From the NCBI RefSeq assembly GCF_000300195.1, contig NZ_AMQH01000005.1:298729-362728 (forward strand): a DNA stretch of 64,000 nt. Direction: 5' to 3'. Each line of letters begins with the position of its first letter. Positions within the stretch are counted from its first letter, which is position 1. Source of the DNA: Clostridium tunisiense TJ. GTDB lineage: Bacteria > Bacillota > Clostridia > Clostridiales > Clostridiaceae. The position numbers and the translations under genes were made by a program. Of this stretch, positions 25,496-35,323 are shown piece by piece. The notes below the pieces were generated by a model. It was not told the origin of the DNA. It saw only the letters and a list, made by a program, of their open reading frames with translations, and ran no database searches.

Positions 25496-25514
25496 TCCAT
25501 TAAGAATAAATTTT

Positions 25515-25541
25515 GGAAACCCCTCGGGGTTTCCTTCTTAA
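25515..25541 (+). terminator. GC-rich terminator after the DUF4489 gene
   Basis: GGAAACCCC (25515-25523) pairs with GGGGTTTCC (25526-25534), then TTCTTA. Stem is perfect with a two-base loop, T-run modest. Confidence 0.7.
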
Positions 25542-25680
25542 AATAAATAACCTTAAGTTGTTAAGTGACTTTGGAAGAAGAAAATATACTTCTGCCAAAG
25601 TCTATTTTATAAGTAAACTTATATAGAGTTGAAATGGAATTAGGTTTAATTTATTTAAATAAGCATAAGGAGGAGAATTT

Positions 25681-26643
25681 ATGAATGAAAACAGTAGCCT
25701 AAATTATATAATAAAGCAAATAGCTAAAACTATTCCTAAAGAGAATCGCAACAAAGCTATGTTAGTCATATTAGGTATATTAAGGGAAAAAGTAAAGAAT
25801 AGAGAGAGTAGGGTTAAAAATGAAGCAATAGGGGTAGATAAGTTAGAGTTAGGTGATGACAGGGATACTAGCAAAAACATATTAGATAAGGAAGAAGATA
25901 AGGGAAACACAAGTGGAATTATATCACTGTGTAATGACAAGGATGAAAGACCTAAGGAGTTTGTTGAAACCATTGTTAACCTTCAACAATGTGTCAGTGA
26001 GCAGGTAGATATTAGTATAGTACCTGAATCTTTAGTGGGGAAATTCCCTGTGATACTAGCACAAACAAACATAGAAGTTTCAATTGAAGCACTTACAAAA
26101 TTTCCAGAAGAGGTCTTCACTATAGAAGATATAGATAAGAATTTAGTTGTAAGTAGTTGCAGCATTATTCCAGATGCAAGTACCATATTTTTAGAAGGAG
26201 TTATAGAAAAAAAAGTAAAATATACCACAGTTAATGAATGTTATAGTGACAGAATTATTGGCAATATTAAAAATGCAACGTTGATACTTCCTTTTAAATG
26301 CTGTTCAGACTTCAAGTTTTCAAAAAGCCCTGAAGCCTTTAAGGGAAATAATCCTATAATACTTCAAATACTAAATCCTTTAGGACCTCAGTGCAATTAC
26401 AATAAGGAAAGTTCAGTTGAAAGTAAGAAATTAAGTCATGAGATTTATTGTACCTTGGAAAATGTGAAAATATGCGAATACAATAAAAAACTTGAAACTA
26501 AATTGTTGAAAAACACTTTACCAAAGGAAGATACCTTTAATACAATGAAAGAAAAAACTGTGATAAGCTTAACTATTTCTATAATGCAAAACCAACAGGT
26601 TTTTATTTATAATGAAAATAGTAGCAAACTATTTGAAACTTAG
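25681..26643 (+). CDS. DUF3794-domain spore protein with helical N-terminus
   Basis: 320 residues. The first 100 are charged and probably helical (many Lys/Glu, no Cys), the rest is a DUF3794 domain: FPVILAQTNIEVSIEAL near 121-137, IIPDASTIFLEGVIEKKVKY near 160-179 and IYCTLENVKICEYN near 257-270. It has fewer cysteines than its two relatives upstream. AAGGAGG before the ATG. It closes the spore-shell cluster and may anchor the cysteine-rich layer to the coat through its extra N-terminal part (inference). Confidence 0.7.
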   Translation: MNENSSLNYIIKQIAKTIPKENRNKAMLVILGILREKVKNRESRVKNEAIGVDKLELGDDRDTSKNILDKEEDKGNTSGIISLCNDKDERPKEFVETIVNLQQCVSEQVDISIVPESLVGKFPVILAQTNIEVSIEALTKFPEEVFTIEDIDKNLVVSSCSIIPDASTIFLEGVIEKKVKYTTVNECYSDRIIGNIKNATLILPFKCCSDFKFSKSPEAFKGNNPIILQILNPLGPQCNYNKESSVESKKLSHEIYCTLENVKICEYNKKLETKLLKNTLPKEDTFNTMKEKTVISLTISIMQNQQVFIYNENSSKLFET

Positions 26644-26646
26644 ATG

Positions 26647-26690
26647 AAAAAAGCTTAAGGGTGCAAGTGAAGCTCCCTTAAGCTTTTTTT
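26647..26690. terminator. Bidirectional terminator between spore cluster and chemoreceptor
   Basis: AAAAAAGCTTAAGGG (26647-26661) pairs with CCCTTAAGCTTTTTT (26675-26689). A-run and T-run on either side serve both convergent genes; it overlaps the stop codon of the minus-strand gene by two bases. Confidence 0.9.
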
Positions 26691-29160
26691 AAGATATGAT
26701 TATATCGTCATATTTGTAGTGCCCAGTGATGGTTTGTCTTAGGCCAAGTAATTCTTTTTTGTGCACAAATGCCCTTTGAGGGTGGAATAAAAATACCCAA
26801 GGAGCTTCATCCACAATAATGTTTTGGATTTCCTTATAAAGTTCTAATCTTTTCACAGGATTTATAACTTTTTTTGCTTCGCTTAACAAATCCATTACTT
26901 CTTCATTATTATAACGAACAAAGTTTGTAGAATTTTCGAAGTTGAATAGTGGCTGCAAGAAGTTGTCCAAATCCCCTGTATCTGCAATCCATCTACTCAT
27001 AAAGCCATCACAATTTTTAATAGCAGCAGGAGTAAGATATTCACTTGCTTTAACAACTGTAATATCGCATTTTACACCAATTGCATTTAAATCTTCAACA
27101 ATAAGCTTAAGAACTTTTCCATTAGTCGTGCTTTCAGTATCTGTATCACGTAAATTAACTTTTAAAGTTCTATTTGATATTCCTTCTTTTTGAAGTATGC
27201 TTTTTGCAAGAGTAGGATTATAATCATAGCCCTTTCCAGTGGCTCCATTTAACATTCCAGGAGGAATTGGACCCTTTGCTGCAACTCCTAATCTACCAAG
27301 AATCTCTTTAACTATTCTATCCTTATTTATAGCAAGATTAATAGCTTTTCTGGCTTCCTTACTTTTAACAAGAGGAGAAGAACCTTCTAAGTTTAAGCCA
27401 AAATAATAGGTTCCTAATATTTCAGCAATCTTAGGATCTAAACCGGTTTTAGTTTTTATCTCTGTAATGTCAGTATCGGTATCTGTAACTATGAAGTCAT
27501 GAGTACCATCTATGAACCCAGCTACGGCCCCAGAGGTGTTAAAACTTATGATTGCCTTATCTACATAAGGAGTACCACCATAGTAGTCTTTAAAGGTCTC
27601 TAATACACATTCTTTGTCATTATACTCTTTAACAATAAATGCTCCGCAACCAGTAATTGTTCCTTTTAAACAATCTTCTTTACAAAGGATAGAGGTAGCT
27701 ACTTGTCCTAAGTTTAATAGAAAGCCCATGTAAGGAGAAGCTAGTTTTAATTTCACTCTATATCTATCTAAAGCCTTGATACCTGAAACAGAAGAAGCTT
27801 GTCTTGTCATAAACTCATGAGCACCCTCTAGGAAATCTAAATACCAAGCATTATCAGCTTTTAAATTAGGATCTAATATTCTCTGAAGCGAATATACTAC
27901 ATCATCAGAGGTAACTTCTTTTCCATTATGAAATTTAAGACCCTTTCTTAGATTAAATACCCAAGTTAGTCCATCTTCCTCTACATACCAACTTTTAGCA
28001 AGACCAGGAAGTATATTACCTTCACAAGAAAGAGAAATTAATCCACTGTGTACATTTGATAAAAGTTGGTTTCCATCAGAATCAATACAATTTGCAGGGT
28101 CTAAGGTAATTGGCTTACCATGACAGGCATGAAGTACTGATTCTTTTTTCTCTTCACTATCTTTAATTTCATTTAGAAGATCATTTGTAAGAACTTGCAT
28201 GTCCTTTGACACATCATCTAAAGCGGCTAAGGAAGTTTTAGTGTAAGCAGTGTTCAAAGAAGCATATTGTGCCATTTGCTCTAGGTGTTCTGCCACCTTA
28301 GTCATATCTTCTGTAGCATACATTATTTTTTCTAAAATATTTGTTTGAGATGCCGTAGCATTACTAATTTCTTTAACAACTTCAGTAGTACTAGTTACTG
28401 CTTCAGTAATTTCATCAAAAACTTGTAATGTATTGTGAGCAATTTCTGTTCCTTCATTTACTTTAGAGGAGCTTACCTTCATTGCGTCAAGGGTTTGAGC
28501 AACACTATTATTTATTTCCACTATATTTTTAGAAATATGATCAGCAGATTCTGCACTCATTTCAGCTAATTTTTTTACTTCTGTAGCAACAACTGTAAAG
28601 CCTTTTCCTGCCTCACCAGCTCTCGCAGCTTCTATAGCAGCATTAAGAGCCAAAAGATTTGTTTGCTTAGATATGCTTTTAATAATCTCTAACATATCAT
28701 TAATCTGAGTTGCTTTGTGGCTTAGGTTATTTACTAAAGAACTTACATTGTCCACTGATGATTTAATTTCATCCATGGCATCAATAGATTTATGTACAGC
28801 ATCAGTTCCCTTTTTTGCTGTAGTCAAAGTTTCTTCAGCAATTGTTCTAGTATTATCAGTATTAGCCATAACTTCTTCAGCAAAGGCGCTATACTCTCTA
28901 ACACCATCAGATACTTTCTCGATAGAGCTCATTTGAACTTCAACTTGACCTGCAATATCGTTAATCATAGTTATAAGGTTTTCTGTAACAGAGGTAGCAT
29001 CCCCAACTTTATTAACTATCCTTTGAGAAATACATTGTTGGTTATACTTTAACAATGCTAATTTGCTATTACTGTTATGTTTAACCACAGGAGTGTTTTT
29101 CACTGCTATTGTAGTATCTACAATATTTGTAGAAGGATTCTTTTTCTTTCTTCCGAACAT
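26689..29160 (-). CDS. Soluble methyl-accepting chemotaxis protein fused to a family-5 solute-binding domain
   Basis: 823 residues. No transmembrane segment and no signal peptide are visible. Residues about 40-335 form a coiled-coil MCP signalling domain with the conserved hairpin tip [20 protein letters not shown] near 160-180. From about 345 to the end lies a complete SBP_bac_5 (oligopeptide/nickel-binding-protein-like) domain, recognisable by [34 protein letters not shown] and [17 protein letters not shown] at 29160 follows GGAGG. A solute-binding fold normally works outside the cell; here it is C-terminal to a cytoplasmic receptor, so it would sense an intracellular peptide or other ligand and signal to CheA (inference). 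Monocistronic. Confidence 0.9.
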   Translation of the reverse strand: MFGRKKKNPSTNIVDTTIAVKNTPVVKHNSNSKLALLKYNQQCISQRIVNKVGDATSVTENLITMINDIAGQVEVQMSSIEKVSDGVREYSAFAEEVMANTDNTRTIAEETLTTAKKGTDAVHKSIDAMDEIKSSVDNVSSLVNNLSHKATQINDMLEIIKSISKQTNLLALNAAIEAARAGEAGKGFTVVATEVKKLAEMSAESADHISKNIVEINNSVAQTLDAMKVSSSKVNEGTEIAHNTLQVFDEITEAVTSTTEVVKEISNATASQTNILEKIMYATEDMTKVAEHLEQMAQYASLNTAYTKTSLAALDDVSKDMQVLTNDLLNEIKDSEEKKESVLHACHGKPITLDPANCIDSDGNQLLSNVHSGLISLSCEGNILPGLAKSWYVEEDGLTWVFNLRKGLKFHNGKEVTSDDVVYSLQRILDPNLKADNAWYLDFLEGAHEFMTRQASSVSGIKALDRYRVKLKLASPYMGFLLNLGQVATSILCKEDCLKGTITGCGAFIVKEYNDKECVLETFKDYYGGTPYVDKAIISFNTSGAVAGFIDGTHDFIVTDTDTDITEIKTKTGLDPKIAEILGTYYFGLNLEGSSPLVKSKEARKAINLAINKDRIVKEILGRLGVAAKGPIPPGMLNGATGKGYDYNPTLAKSILQKEGISNRTLKVNLRDTDTESTTNGKVLKLIVEDLNAIGVKCDITVVKASEYLTPAAIKNCDGFMSRWIADTGDLDNFLQPLFNFENSTNFVRYNNEEVMDLLSEAKKVINPVKRLELYKEIQNIIVDEAPWVFLFHPQRAFVHKKELLGLRQTITGHYKYDDIIIS

Positions 29161-29574
29161 ATTTATACCTCCAGAAAGTGTTTTATATAATTTAGTTAAA
29201 TATATTATTATTTTAAAGGTCACATTATGTAGAATTTTCTTGTAAAGTTATATGTTACCAATATTTTTCAACAATTAATTATATAGCTTCAGTTTAATAT
29301 AATCAATAGAATACAAAAAATATAAATTGGTATAGTGAATTTTAGTGAAAAATATGACACTTCCATAAATATATCGTCAAAAATCATCAAAACTGAATAG
29401 CAGTATTTTAAGTTGTATAGGTCACATATATTTAATAAGCTCAAATAATGTGGTTTAATAACAATAAAAATAATTCCGACCTATAGTAGGATTTTCATTA
29501 GGTTAATAGTAATAATAGAGAAAACAGTAATTGTTCGTGGTATAATATAGAAAATATAAGAAGGGGGCGAGAAT
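29161..29574. other. Divergent intergenic region, nothing specific
   Basis: About 410 AT-rich bases between the chemoreceptor and a membrane-protein gene. A TATAAT (29541-29546) lies ahead of the plus-strand gene without a good -35 partner. No gene recognised. Confidence 0.4.
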
Positions 29575-30084
29575 ATGGAAGGATTTACGTTGGATAATAT
29601 TATCATGGTTTTAGTAGCGTTAGGCCTTTTAATTCTAGTTATAAAATTTATTAAAGGTGTAATTAGAACGGTGATATCTTTAATTTTAATTCTAACTTTA
29701 GGTGTAAGTGGTTATAATATTTTTATTGCCCAAAAGCCTGTGTCTTATGAAATACAAAGATATAAAACTGATTTTGCCTATGTAAAAGAAATGAAAAGTT
29801 TAACTACAGACGCATCCAAAGCAATTGATGAAATTAAGGAAAACAAAAATGTTAACGAAAATGTGAATAAGCTTATGGACCTCAGGGAGAAAGCTAATGG
29901 AATTGCTCATAGTGAAGAAACAAATTTTATTCATAAAAGATACATGAATGGGTTTGATGCAGTAATTACGGGGGTAAAAGGTTATGAAGTTGCTAAGGGG
30001 GCTGAGGCTCAGGTAGCAAAACTTGAAGAATTGTCAAAAGAAATTAATATAAGTTTTATGGATGTAATTTTTCCGGAAAAATAG
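29575..30084 (+). CDS. Membrane-anchored protein of unknown function
   Basis: 169 residues. Two hydrophobic segments (about 7-25 and 31-49) are joined by a short basic loop KFIKGVIR, followed by a soluble, mostly helical and charged domain of 120 residues without cysteines. The arrangement suggests a helical hairpin in the membrane with the C-terminal domain on the same side as the N-terminus. Good site AAGGGGG before the ATG. No family recognised. Flanked by intergenic regions of 400-480 bases, so probably its own transcript. Confidence 0.7.
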   Translation: MEGFTLDNIIMVLVALGLLILVIKFIKGVIRTVISLILILTLGVSGYNIFIAQKPVSYEIQRYKTDFAYVKEMKSLTTDASKAIDEIKENKNVNENVNKLMDLREKANGIAHSEETNFIHKRYMNGFDAVITGVKGYEVAKGAEAQVAKLEELSKEINISFMDVIFPEK

Positions 30085-30156
30085 ATTTTGGAATTACAAT
30101 GAAGTAATAAAAGAGTAATTTTACTATGATAAAGTTTGGATAATTAAAAGATGTAG

Positions 30157-30201
30157 AAAAAAAGTCATTGAGTAAGGGTTATACTGCTTAATGACTTTTT
30201 T
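30157..30201 (+). terminator. Terminator of the 169-residue membrane protein gene
   Basis: AAAAAAAGTCATT (30157-30169) pairs with AATGACTTTTTT (30190-30201) across a 20-base loop that has its own short AGTAAG/CTT pairing. Confidence 0.8.
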
Positions 30202-30561
30202 GTAACTAAATAATAATTAAGTCCATTTGCTAGATGAATTTGGAGTAAAGCCATTTTGTAATTAAATCTTTTTGTTATACAAAAGCTTTACACTATACTG
30301 AAGCTAAGGAGTTATTGAAGGTGTGGTTGTGGTGTTAAAAAGTACTTAAAATTATTTAAATTTATGAGATACTAGAAGGTAAGTTTAGATAAATAACATT
30401 ATTTACGAATTTTTAATATAAGTAACAAGAATTCTTAAGAGGAATAGGGAATAAGCTAAGAGAGAAATGGAATTTTATTGTAATTAGCACTAGAAAGTAG
30501 TACCATTATAATAATATACTGAATATTTAAAAAGTGGTTAGTGTAAAAGGGGGAATAAAAC
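30202..30561. other. Intergenic region with a weak promoter for tldD
   Basis: TTAGCA (30484-30489) and TATAAT (30507-30512) are spaced 17 bp and lie about 50 bases before tldD. Otherwise no feature recognised in these 360 bases. Confidence 0.4.
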
Positions 30562-31989
30562 ATGGAACTAAAATATAGTAGTTTTCTTACGGAAATTAAA
30601 GAAGACTTAAAATCTTTAGTAGAAGAACTTTCTAAAGATTTTCCTTATGTATCTATATTAGCAACTGATTGTATAGGAAAGGTTTATTCTGTTACTAGAA
30701 GAACTTCAGCTATTTCAGGAAATGACTGCAATGAAAGGGGATTTGTGGTAAGAATTCATAATTATGTGAACTATTCAGAGTACTCTTTTAATGAAATATC
30801 AAAGGATACTGTGCTTGAAATCGCAGAAACAATAAGAAAAGACTTGGGTGGATTTGTAAAGCAAGCTATGGGAAAACTCACATTTAATGAATATGAAAGA
30901 ATTCAGGAAGAAGAAATGAAGAAAGTCTTTAGCAAGGAAGTGAAAATTAATCCAAAGACTTTAAAGGATGAGGAAGTAATTAAAAGGCTTACTGCTATAA
31001 TGAACAATGGACTAGGACAATCAGAAAAAATAATAGATTATAGAGTTAGATTTGAATATCTTCATGTAAACAAGCTATATCTTTCAAAGAATAAGGATTT
31101 AGAGCAAAGTTATATGTGGGGTAATGGAGCAAATATTTGCATTGCTTCTAAGGATGAAAATACGAAATATTCTTATAAGGGCTTTTCAGGCTTAAAGGGT
31201 GGTGAGCTTTTAGATGAAATGGAAGCTTCTGTAGAATTAGTAGTTAATAATACGCTTGTTTTATTAGAGGCGGAGCCAATGCCACCGGGAGAATATGAAG
31301 TTATTTGTGATCCAGATGTTACTGGACTTATTGCTCACGAAGCTTTTGGACATGGAGTGGAGATGGATATGTTCCTTAAGGATAGAGCAAAATCAAAGGA
31401 GTATTTAGGAGAATATGTGGCTTCAGAGTTAACTATTATGCATGATGGAGCTAAGGGGATTGAAGAAACCTCTTCTTATAATTTTGATGATGAGGGTGTA
31501 CTAGCTCAGGATACTATAATCATAAAGGATGGTATTTTAAAACAAGGCATTGCTGATAGCCTTTCAGCTTTAAGCCTAGGGGTAGTGCCTACAGGTAACG
31601 GAAAGAGAGAATCATATGAAAGAAAAGCTTATACTAGAATGACAAACACTTATTTCTCACCAGGAAAACATAAGCTAGAGGATATGATAGCTTCAATTGA
31701 TTATGGGTTCCTACTAGAACAATCAGCCAGTGGAATGGAAGATCCTAAGAACTGGGGAATTCAGTGCATGGTTAATGTGGCTAAGGAAATAAAGGATGGT
31801 AAGTTAACTGGAAAAGTTTATTCTCCTGTAATTCTTACAGGGTATGTTCCAGATCTTTTAAAATCAATATCTATGGTTTCAGAAGACTTAGAAATGGGTG
31901 GAGCAGGCTTTTGTGGAAAAGGATATAAAGAATGGGTTAAAGTGTCTTGCGGAGGGCCATATATTAAGGCGAGAGTGAGGTTAGGATAA
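30562..31989 (+). CDS. tldD: TldD-family metalloprotease subunit
   Basis: 475 residues. The HEXXXH zinc site of the family is present as HEAFGH at residues 259-264. The C-terminal glycine-rich region GGAGFCGKGYKEWVKVSCGGP is the usual TldD ending. TldD pairs with TldE/PmbA to form a protease that clips unfolded peptides, known for maturation of microcin B17 and degradation of CcdA. The stop overlaps the start of the next gene by one base (TAATG), giving a coupled two-gene operon. No peptide precursor gene is seen nearby. Site AAGGGGG before ATG. Confidence 0.92.
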   Translation: MELKYSSFLTEIKEDLKSLVEELSKDFPYVSILATDCIGKVYSVTRRTSAISGNDCNERGFVVRIHNYVNYSEYSFNEISKDTVLEIAETIRKDLGGFVKQAMGKLTFNEYERIQEEEMKKVFSKEVKINPKTLKDEEVIKRLTAIMNNGLGQSEKIIDYRVRFEYLHVNKLYLSKNKDLEQSYMWGNGANICIASKDENTKYSYKGFSGLKGGELLDEMEASVELVVNNTLVLLEAEPMPPGEYEVICDPDVTGLIAHEAFGHGVEMDMFLKDRAKSKEYLGEYVASELTIMHDGAKGIEETSSYNFDDEGVLAQDTIIIKDGILKQGIADSLSALSLGVVPTGNGKRESYERKAYTRMTNTYFSPGKHKLEDMIASIDYGFLLEQSASGMEDPKNWGIQCMVNVAKEIKDGKLTGKVYSPVILTGYVPDLLKSISMVSEDLEMGGAGFCGKGYKEWVKVSCGGPYIKARVRLG

Positions 31990-33263
31990 TGGTTGAAAGA
32001 ATTATAAATGAATTAATGAGAGCTGATATAGATAAATATAAAATTAACGTAGAAACTGTAGAAAGTGTAGAGTTATTTTTTATTAAAAAGGCTCTTGATA
32101 TGAATAGAAAAAAGAAAATTACTAATTATAAGGTAACAGTTTATAAGGATTTTGAGGAAAATGGCGAGACTTATAGAGGGTCTTCAGAGGTGGACATATA
32201 TCCAACAATGAAGGAGAATGAAATAGGCGTTATTCTAAAAGATGGGTTATATGCAGCAGGTTTTGTTAAAAATAAATTCTATCCATTAGTAAAGGGTGAG
32301 AAGTGTGGTGAAATAACCCTTCCATCAAAATTTAGTGGATATACCTTAGAAGAGGGAGCCCTTGCTATACAAAAGGCTCTTTATAAAAATGATATTTATG
32401 AGCAAGGAGGAATAAACTCTTCAGAGATATTCCTAGAGAAAATCACAAAAAGAATAATTAACTCTGAAGGAGTAGACGTAACTTTTGCAAAGTTCTCCTC
32501 CGAAGTTGAATGCATTACTCAATGGATTGAGGAGCAAGACGTGGAGCTTTTCAATGTATTTAGATATGGAGATTTAGACGAAGAATTAATTGCGGATAGT
32601 GTTAAAGATGCTATAGAACTAACTAAGTGGAGAGTTAAGGCTAATAATGCAGTTAAAACAGGAAACTATAGAGTGCTTTTAAGAAAATCGGCTCTTAAGA
32701 GTATGTTTTCTTATTACACAGATAAGGCTAGTGTAGGGGCAGTTTATAATAAACTTTCAAATTTTAAGCCTGGTGAAGGAGTTCAGGGGGATGAAATTAA
32801 GGGAGATAAAGTCACTATAACTCTAAAAGGATCTGCACCTTACGATAATGATGGACTTAAGCTTGAAGAAGTAACTATCATTGAAAATGGAGTTTTAAAA
32901 ACTTATCATGGAAACACTAGATTTTCTCATTATTTAGAGGTAGAACCTACAGGTAATCTTGATGAAACTGTAGTAAAGTGTGGAGAAAAGCCTATAGTGG
33001 AAATGACAAGGGAGCCATATTTAGAATTAGTTGCCTTTTCAGACTTCCAGATGGATTCTCTAACAGGAGACTTTGCGGGAGAAATTCGACTTGGTTTCTA
33101 CTACGATGGAGAAAAGATAACTCCAGTAACAGGAGGCTCTATGTCTGGTAATATTAAGAATGTACAAAATAATATGTTCTTATCAAAAGAAATTTATAAA
33201 GACGGAAGTTTTACTGGACCTAAGATGCTAGAGCTTATAAATGTGAATATTGCCGGAGAGTAG
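31989..33263 (+). CDS. pmbA: TldE/PmbA-family protease subunit
   Basis: 424 residues, homologous to TldD but without the HEXXXH site, as expected for the non-catalytic partner. The central ALKSMFSYYTDKASVGAVYN and the C-terminal SLTGDFAGEIRLGF and GGSMSGN stretches are characteristic of TldE/PmbA. It assembles with TldD to form the proteolytic chamber. Translationally coupled to tldD by the one-base overlap. Confidence 0.92.
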   Translation: MVERIINELMRADIDKYKINVETVESVELFFIKKALDMNRKKKITNYKVTVYKDFEENGETYRGSSEVDIYPTMKENEIGVILKDGLYAAGFVKNKFYPLVKGEKCGEITLPSKFSGYTLEEGALAIQKALYKNDIYEQGGINSSEIFLEKITKRIINSEGVDVTFAKFSSEVECITQWIEEQDVELFNVFRYGDLDEELIADSVKDAIELTKWRVKANNAVKTGNYRVLLRKSALKSMFSYYTDKASVGAVYNKLSNFKPGEGVQGDEIKGDKVTITLKGSAPYDNDGLKLEEVTIIENGVLKTYHGNTRFSHYLEVEPTGNLDETVVKCGEKPIVEMTREPYLELVAFSDFQMDSLTGDFAGEIRLGFYYDGEKITPVTGGSMSGNIKNVQNNMFLSKEIYKDGSFTGPKMLELINVNIAGE

Positions 33264-33496
33264 ATTTCTTAAAAATAAGTAGTTGCAAATTTAATATAAA
33301 GTGCTGGAAAGCGCATAAGTGCTATATATTTTTATATTCTTATATTTTTATAAAGAAGTAAATATAAGAATATTTCAATATATATTTATAACAATTTCTT
33401 AATATAGTGGTGTACTTTAATTTATATATTACTACAGATTACTAGTGAAGAAGTAATATTATAATAGGGATAATAAAAAAAATAAAACCTAGGATA

Positions 33497-33535
33497 AACA
33501 GGGAATTTTGCATAAAGCATGAATTCCCTGTTTTA
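33497..33535 (+). terminator. Terminator of the tldD-pmbA operon
   Basis: AACAGGGAATT (33497-33507) pairs with AATTCCCTGTT (33522-33532), followed by TTATT. The remaining bases up to 33676 show no gene. Confidence 0.8.
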
Positions 33536-33676
33536 TTGTGAATAATGAATAATATTATTTTTAAGGATGATTGAAACTTAGTACTTATTTAAAAGATAAA
33601 TTTTTAATTTGTGATTCTTATATTAAATATGGTTAAATATCCATAAGAATTAGACAAATATTTTCTCTAAATATAA

Positions 33677-35182
33677 CTAAATCATAGGACTCATATAAGT
33701 TCGACCTTTGGACTTATTTAATATCTTAGTAATGGAAGCTTCCAGTACTTTCATTCCTGTTTTTATTTGTTCAAGATTCGTAGCAGCATAGCTTAATCTT
33801 ATGGTATTGTCATTATTTCTGTAGTTATTTACATAGAAAATTTTACAGGGGACTATAAGCACATCTTCTTTTGCACATTCAAGGTAAAGTTTAGTAGCTT
33901 CCACTCCTTGAGGTAGTGTAACCCAAAAGTTTAGTCCACCCTTAGGTTCAATAAAAGTTACTCCATACTTTTTTAGATCATTTAGCTCTCTTAGCATGGC
34001 CTCATATTTTTCCTTATAGATATCCTTCATATAATTTATATGATCTTCCCAATGACCTTTTTCAAAATATAAATGAAGTGCTCTTTGTATCAATCCTGAT
34101 GAGGAAATGTCTGTTGAATGCTTTGCTTTAAGAAGCTCACTAGAAAGATTTTCAGGAGACACTATGAATCCTATTCTAAGACCAGGCATCAGAAGTTTAG
34201 AAAAGCTTTTGATATAAATTACTTTATCCATTGTATCAAGGGATTTTAAAGAAGGACTTTCATGGGAATTCTCAAAAGAAAGTCCAGCAAGAGAATCATC
34301 CTCCACTATATATACCTTGTATTTTTCAGAAAGCTTAAGTAAACCTTCAAGATTTTCCTTAGAGTATGAAATTGTAGTAGGACTTTGATATCTAGTCATT
34401 ACATAAATTAGTTTAGGGTTATACCTAATAATTTGTCTCTCTAGTACCTTCAAATCTATACCATTTTCATTTATTGGGACTCCAACGATTTGAGCACCTC
34501 TAGATTTAAAAACGGAAACCGCTCCAGTATAGGTTGGATTTTCTGTAATAACATAATCACCGGGATTTAAAAGAGTTTTTCCAATAATATCTATACCCTG
34601 TTGAGCACCTGATACTATTTGGATATATTCCTTTTTTACATTTATATTATTGTAAAACTTTAGAAAGTTACAAAGGGATTCTCTTAAGGGTTCAAAACCA
34701 TTACTTTCTTGATATCCAAAAGCATAGCCTTTATCTCTATCCAGCACTTCATTTAAACAATTTTTAAAAGCATCTATAGGAAATATGCTAGGATCCGGCG
34801 TGGCACTGGCAAAATTAATAGTACTAGAAGTCAGTTCTATTTGGCCACTGGACATAAGTTTAATATCCTCATGCTCCAAAAACTCATCCTCACCCAAGCT
34901 ATTTGCAGTAGTTTTTTTTTCATGGCCTTGTTCTTCTAACTGAAGTACATAGTAACCACTTCCTTTTATAGCCTTAATATATCCATTAGTCTCTAACTGC
35001 TTATATGCATTTACCACAGTAATATTATTAACCTCTAAATCATTAGCAAGTTTTCTGATTGCAGGAAGTTTTTCTTTAGGTTTTAGTTTTCCACTTTTGA
35101 TTAACTCTCCAAGAGAACTTGAAAGTTGAAGATACATAGGAGTGTTAATTTCTTTATTTAATTGTATCGGTATAATATCCAT
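33677..35182 (-). CDS. pdxR: MocR-family transcriptional regulator (probable PdxR)
   Basis: 501 residues. An N-terminal GntR-type winged helix (about 10-75, with VNNITVVNAYKQLETNGYI) is linked to a class I aminotransferase-like domain whose PLP-binding lysine lies in SFSKLLMPGLRIGF. Proteins of this MocR/GabR type bind PLP; those divergent from pdxST are PdxR, which activates pyridoxal phosphate synthesis genes when PLP is low. The gene is divergent from pdxS with a 141-bp gap. Two starts are possible: ATG 35182 (11 bases from GGAG) or ATG 35191 (only 2 bases); the former is preferred. Symbol rests on location. Confidence 0.82.
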   Translation of the reverse strand: MDIIPIQLNKEINTPMYLQLSSSLGELIKSGKLKPKEKLPAIRKLANDLEVNNITVVNAYKQLETNGYIKAIKGSGYYVLQLEEQGHEKKTTANSLGEDEFLEHEDIKLMSSGQIELTSSTINFASATPDPSIFPIDAFKNCLNEVLDRDKGYAFGYQESNGFEPLRESLCNFLKFYNNINVKKEYIQIVSGAQQGIDIIGKTLLNPGDYVITENPTYTGAVSVFKSRGAQIVGVPINENGIDLKVLERQIIRYNPKLIYVMTRYQSPTTISYSKENLEGLLKLSEKYKVYIVEDDSLAGLSFENSHESPSLKSLDTMDKVIYIKSFSKLLMPGLRIGFIVSPENLSSELLKAKHSTDISSSGLIQRALHLYFEKGHWEDHINYMKDIYKEKYEAMLRELNDLKKYGVTFIEPKGGLNFWVTLPQGVEATKLYLECAKEDVLIVPCKIFYVNNYRNNDNTIRLSYAATNLEQIKTGMKVLEASITKILNKSKGRTYMSPMI

Positions 35183-35263
35183 AATTTTCATTTCTCCTTT
35201 AAATTGTGTTGACTCAGAAAAAATTGTATGCAATAATTTGGTTGAATTTAGGTGGCTATATAG

Positions 35264-35292
35264 TAACTGTAACGATACGATTATTATATAAT
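35264..35292 (+). promoter_or_regulatory. Likely pdxST promoter with poor -35
   Basis: TATAAT (35287-35292) precedes pdxS, but the hexamer 17 bp upstream is TAACTG, a poor -35. This fits an activator-dependent promoter as expected for PdxR control. Confidence 0.4.
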
Positions 35293-35323
35293 GCCAGTAT
35301 ACATTTGTAAAGGAGAGTTTATT

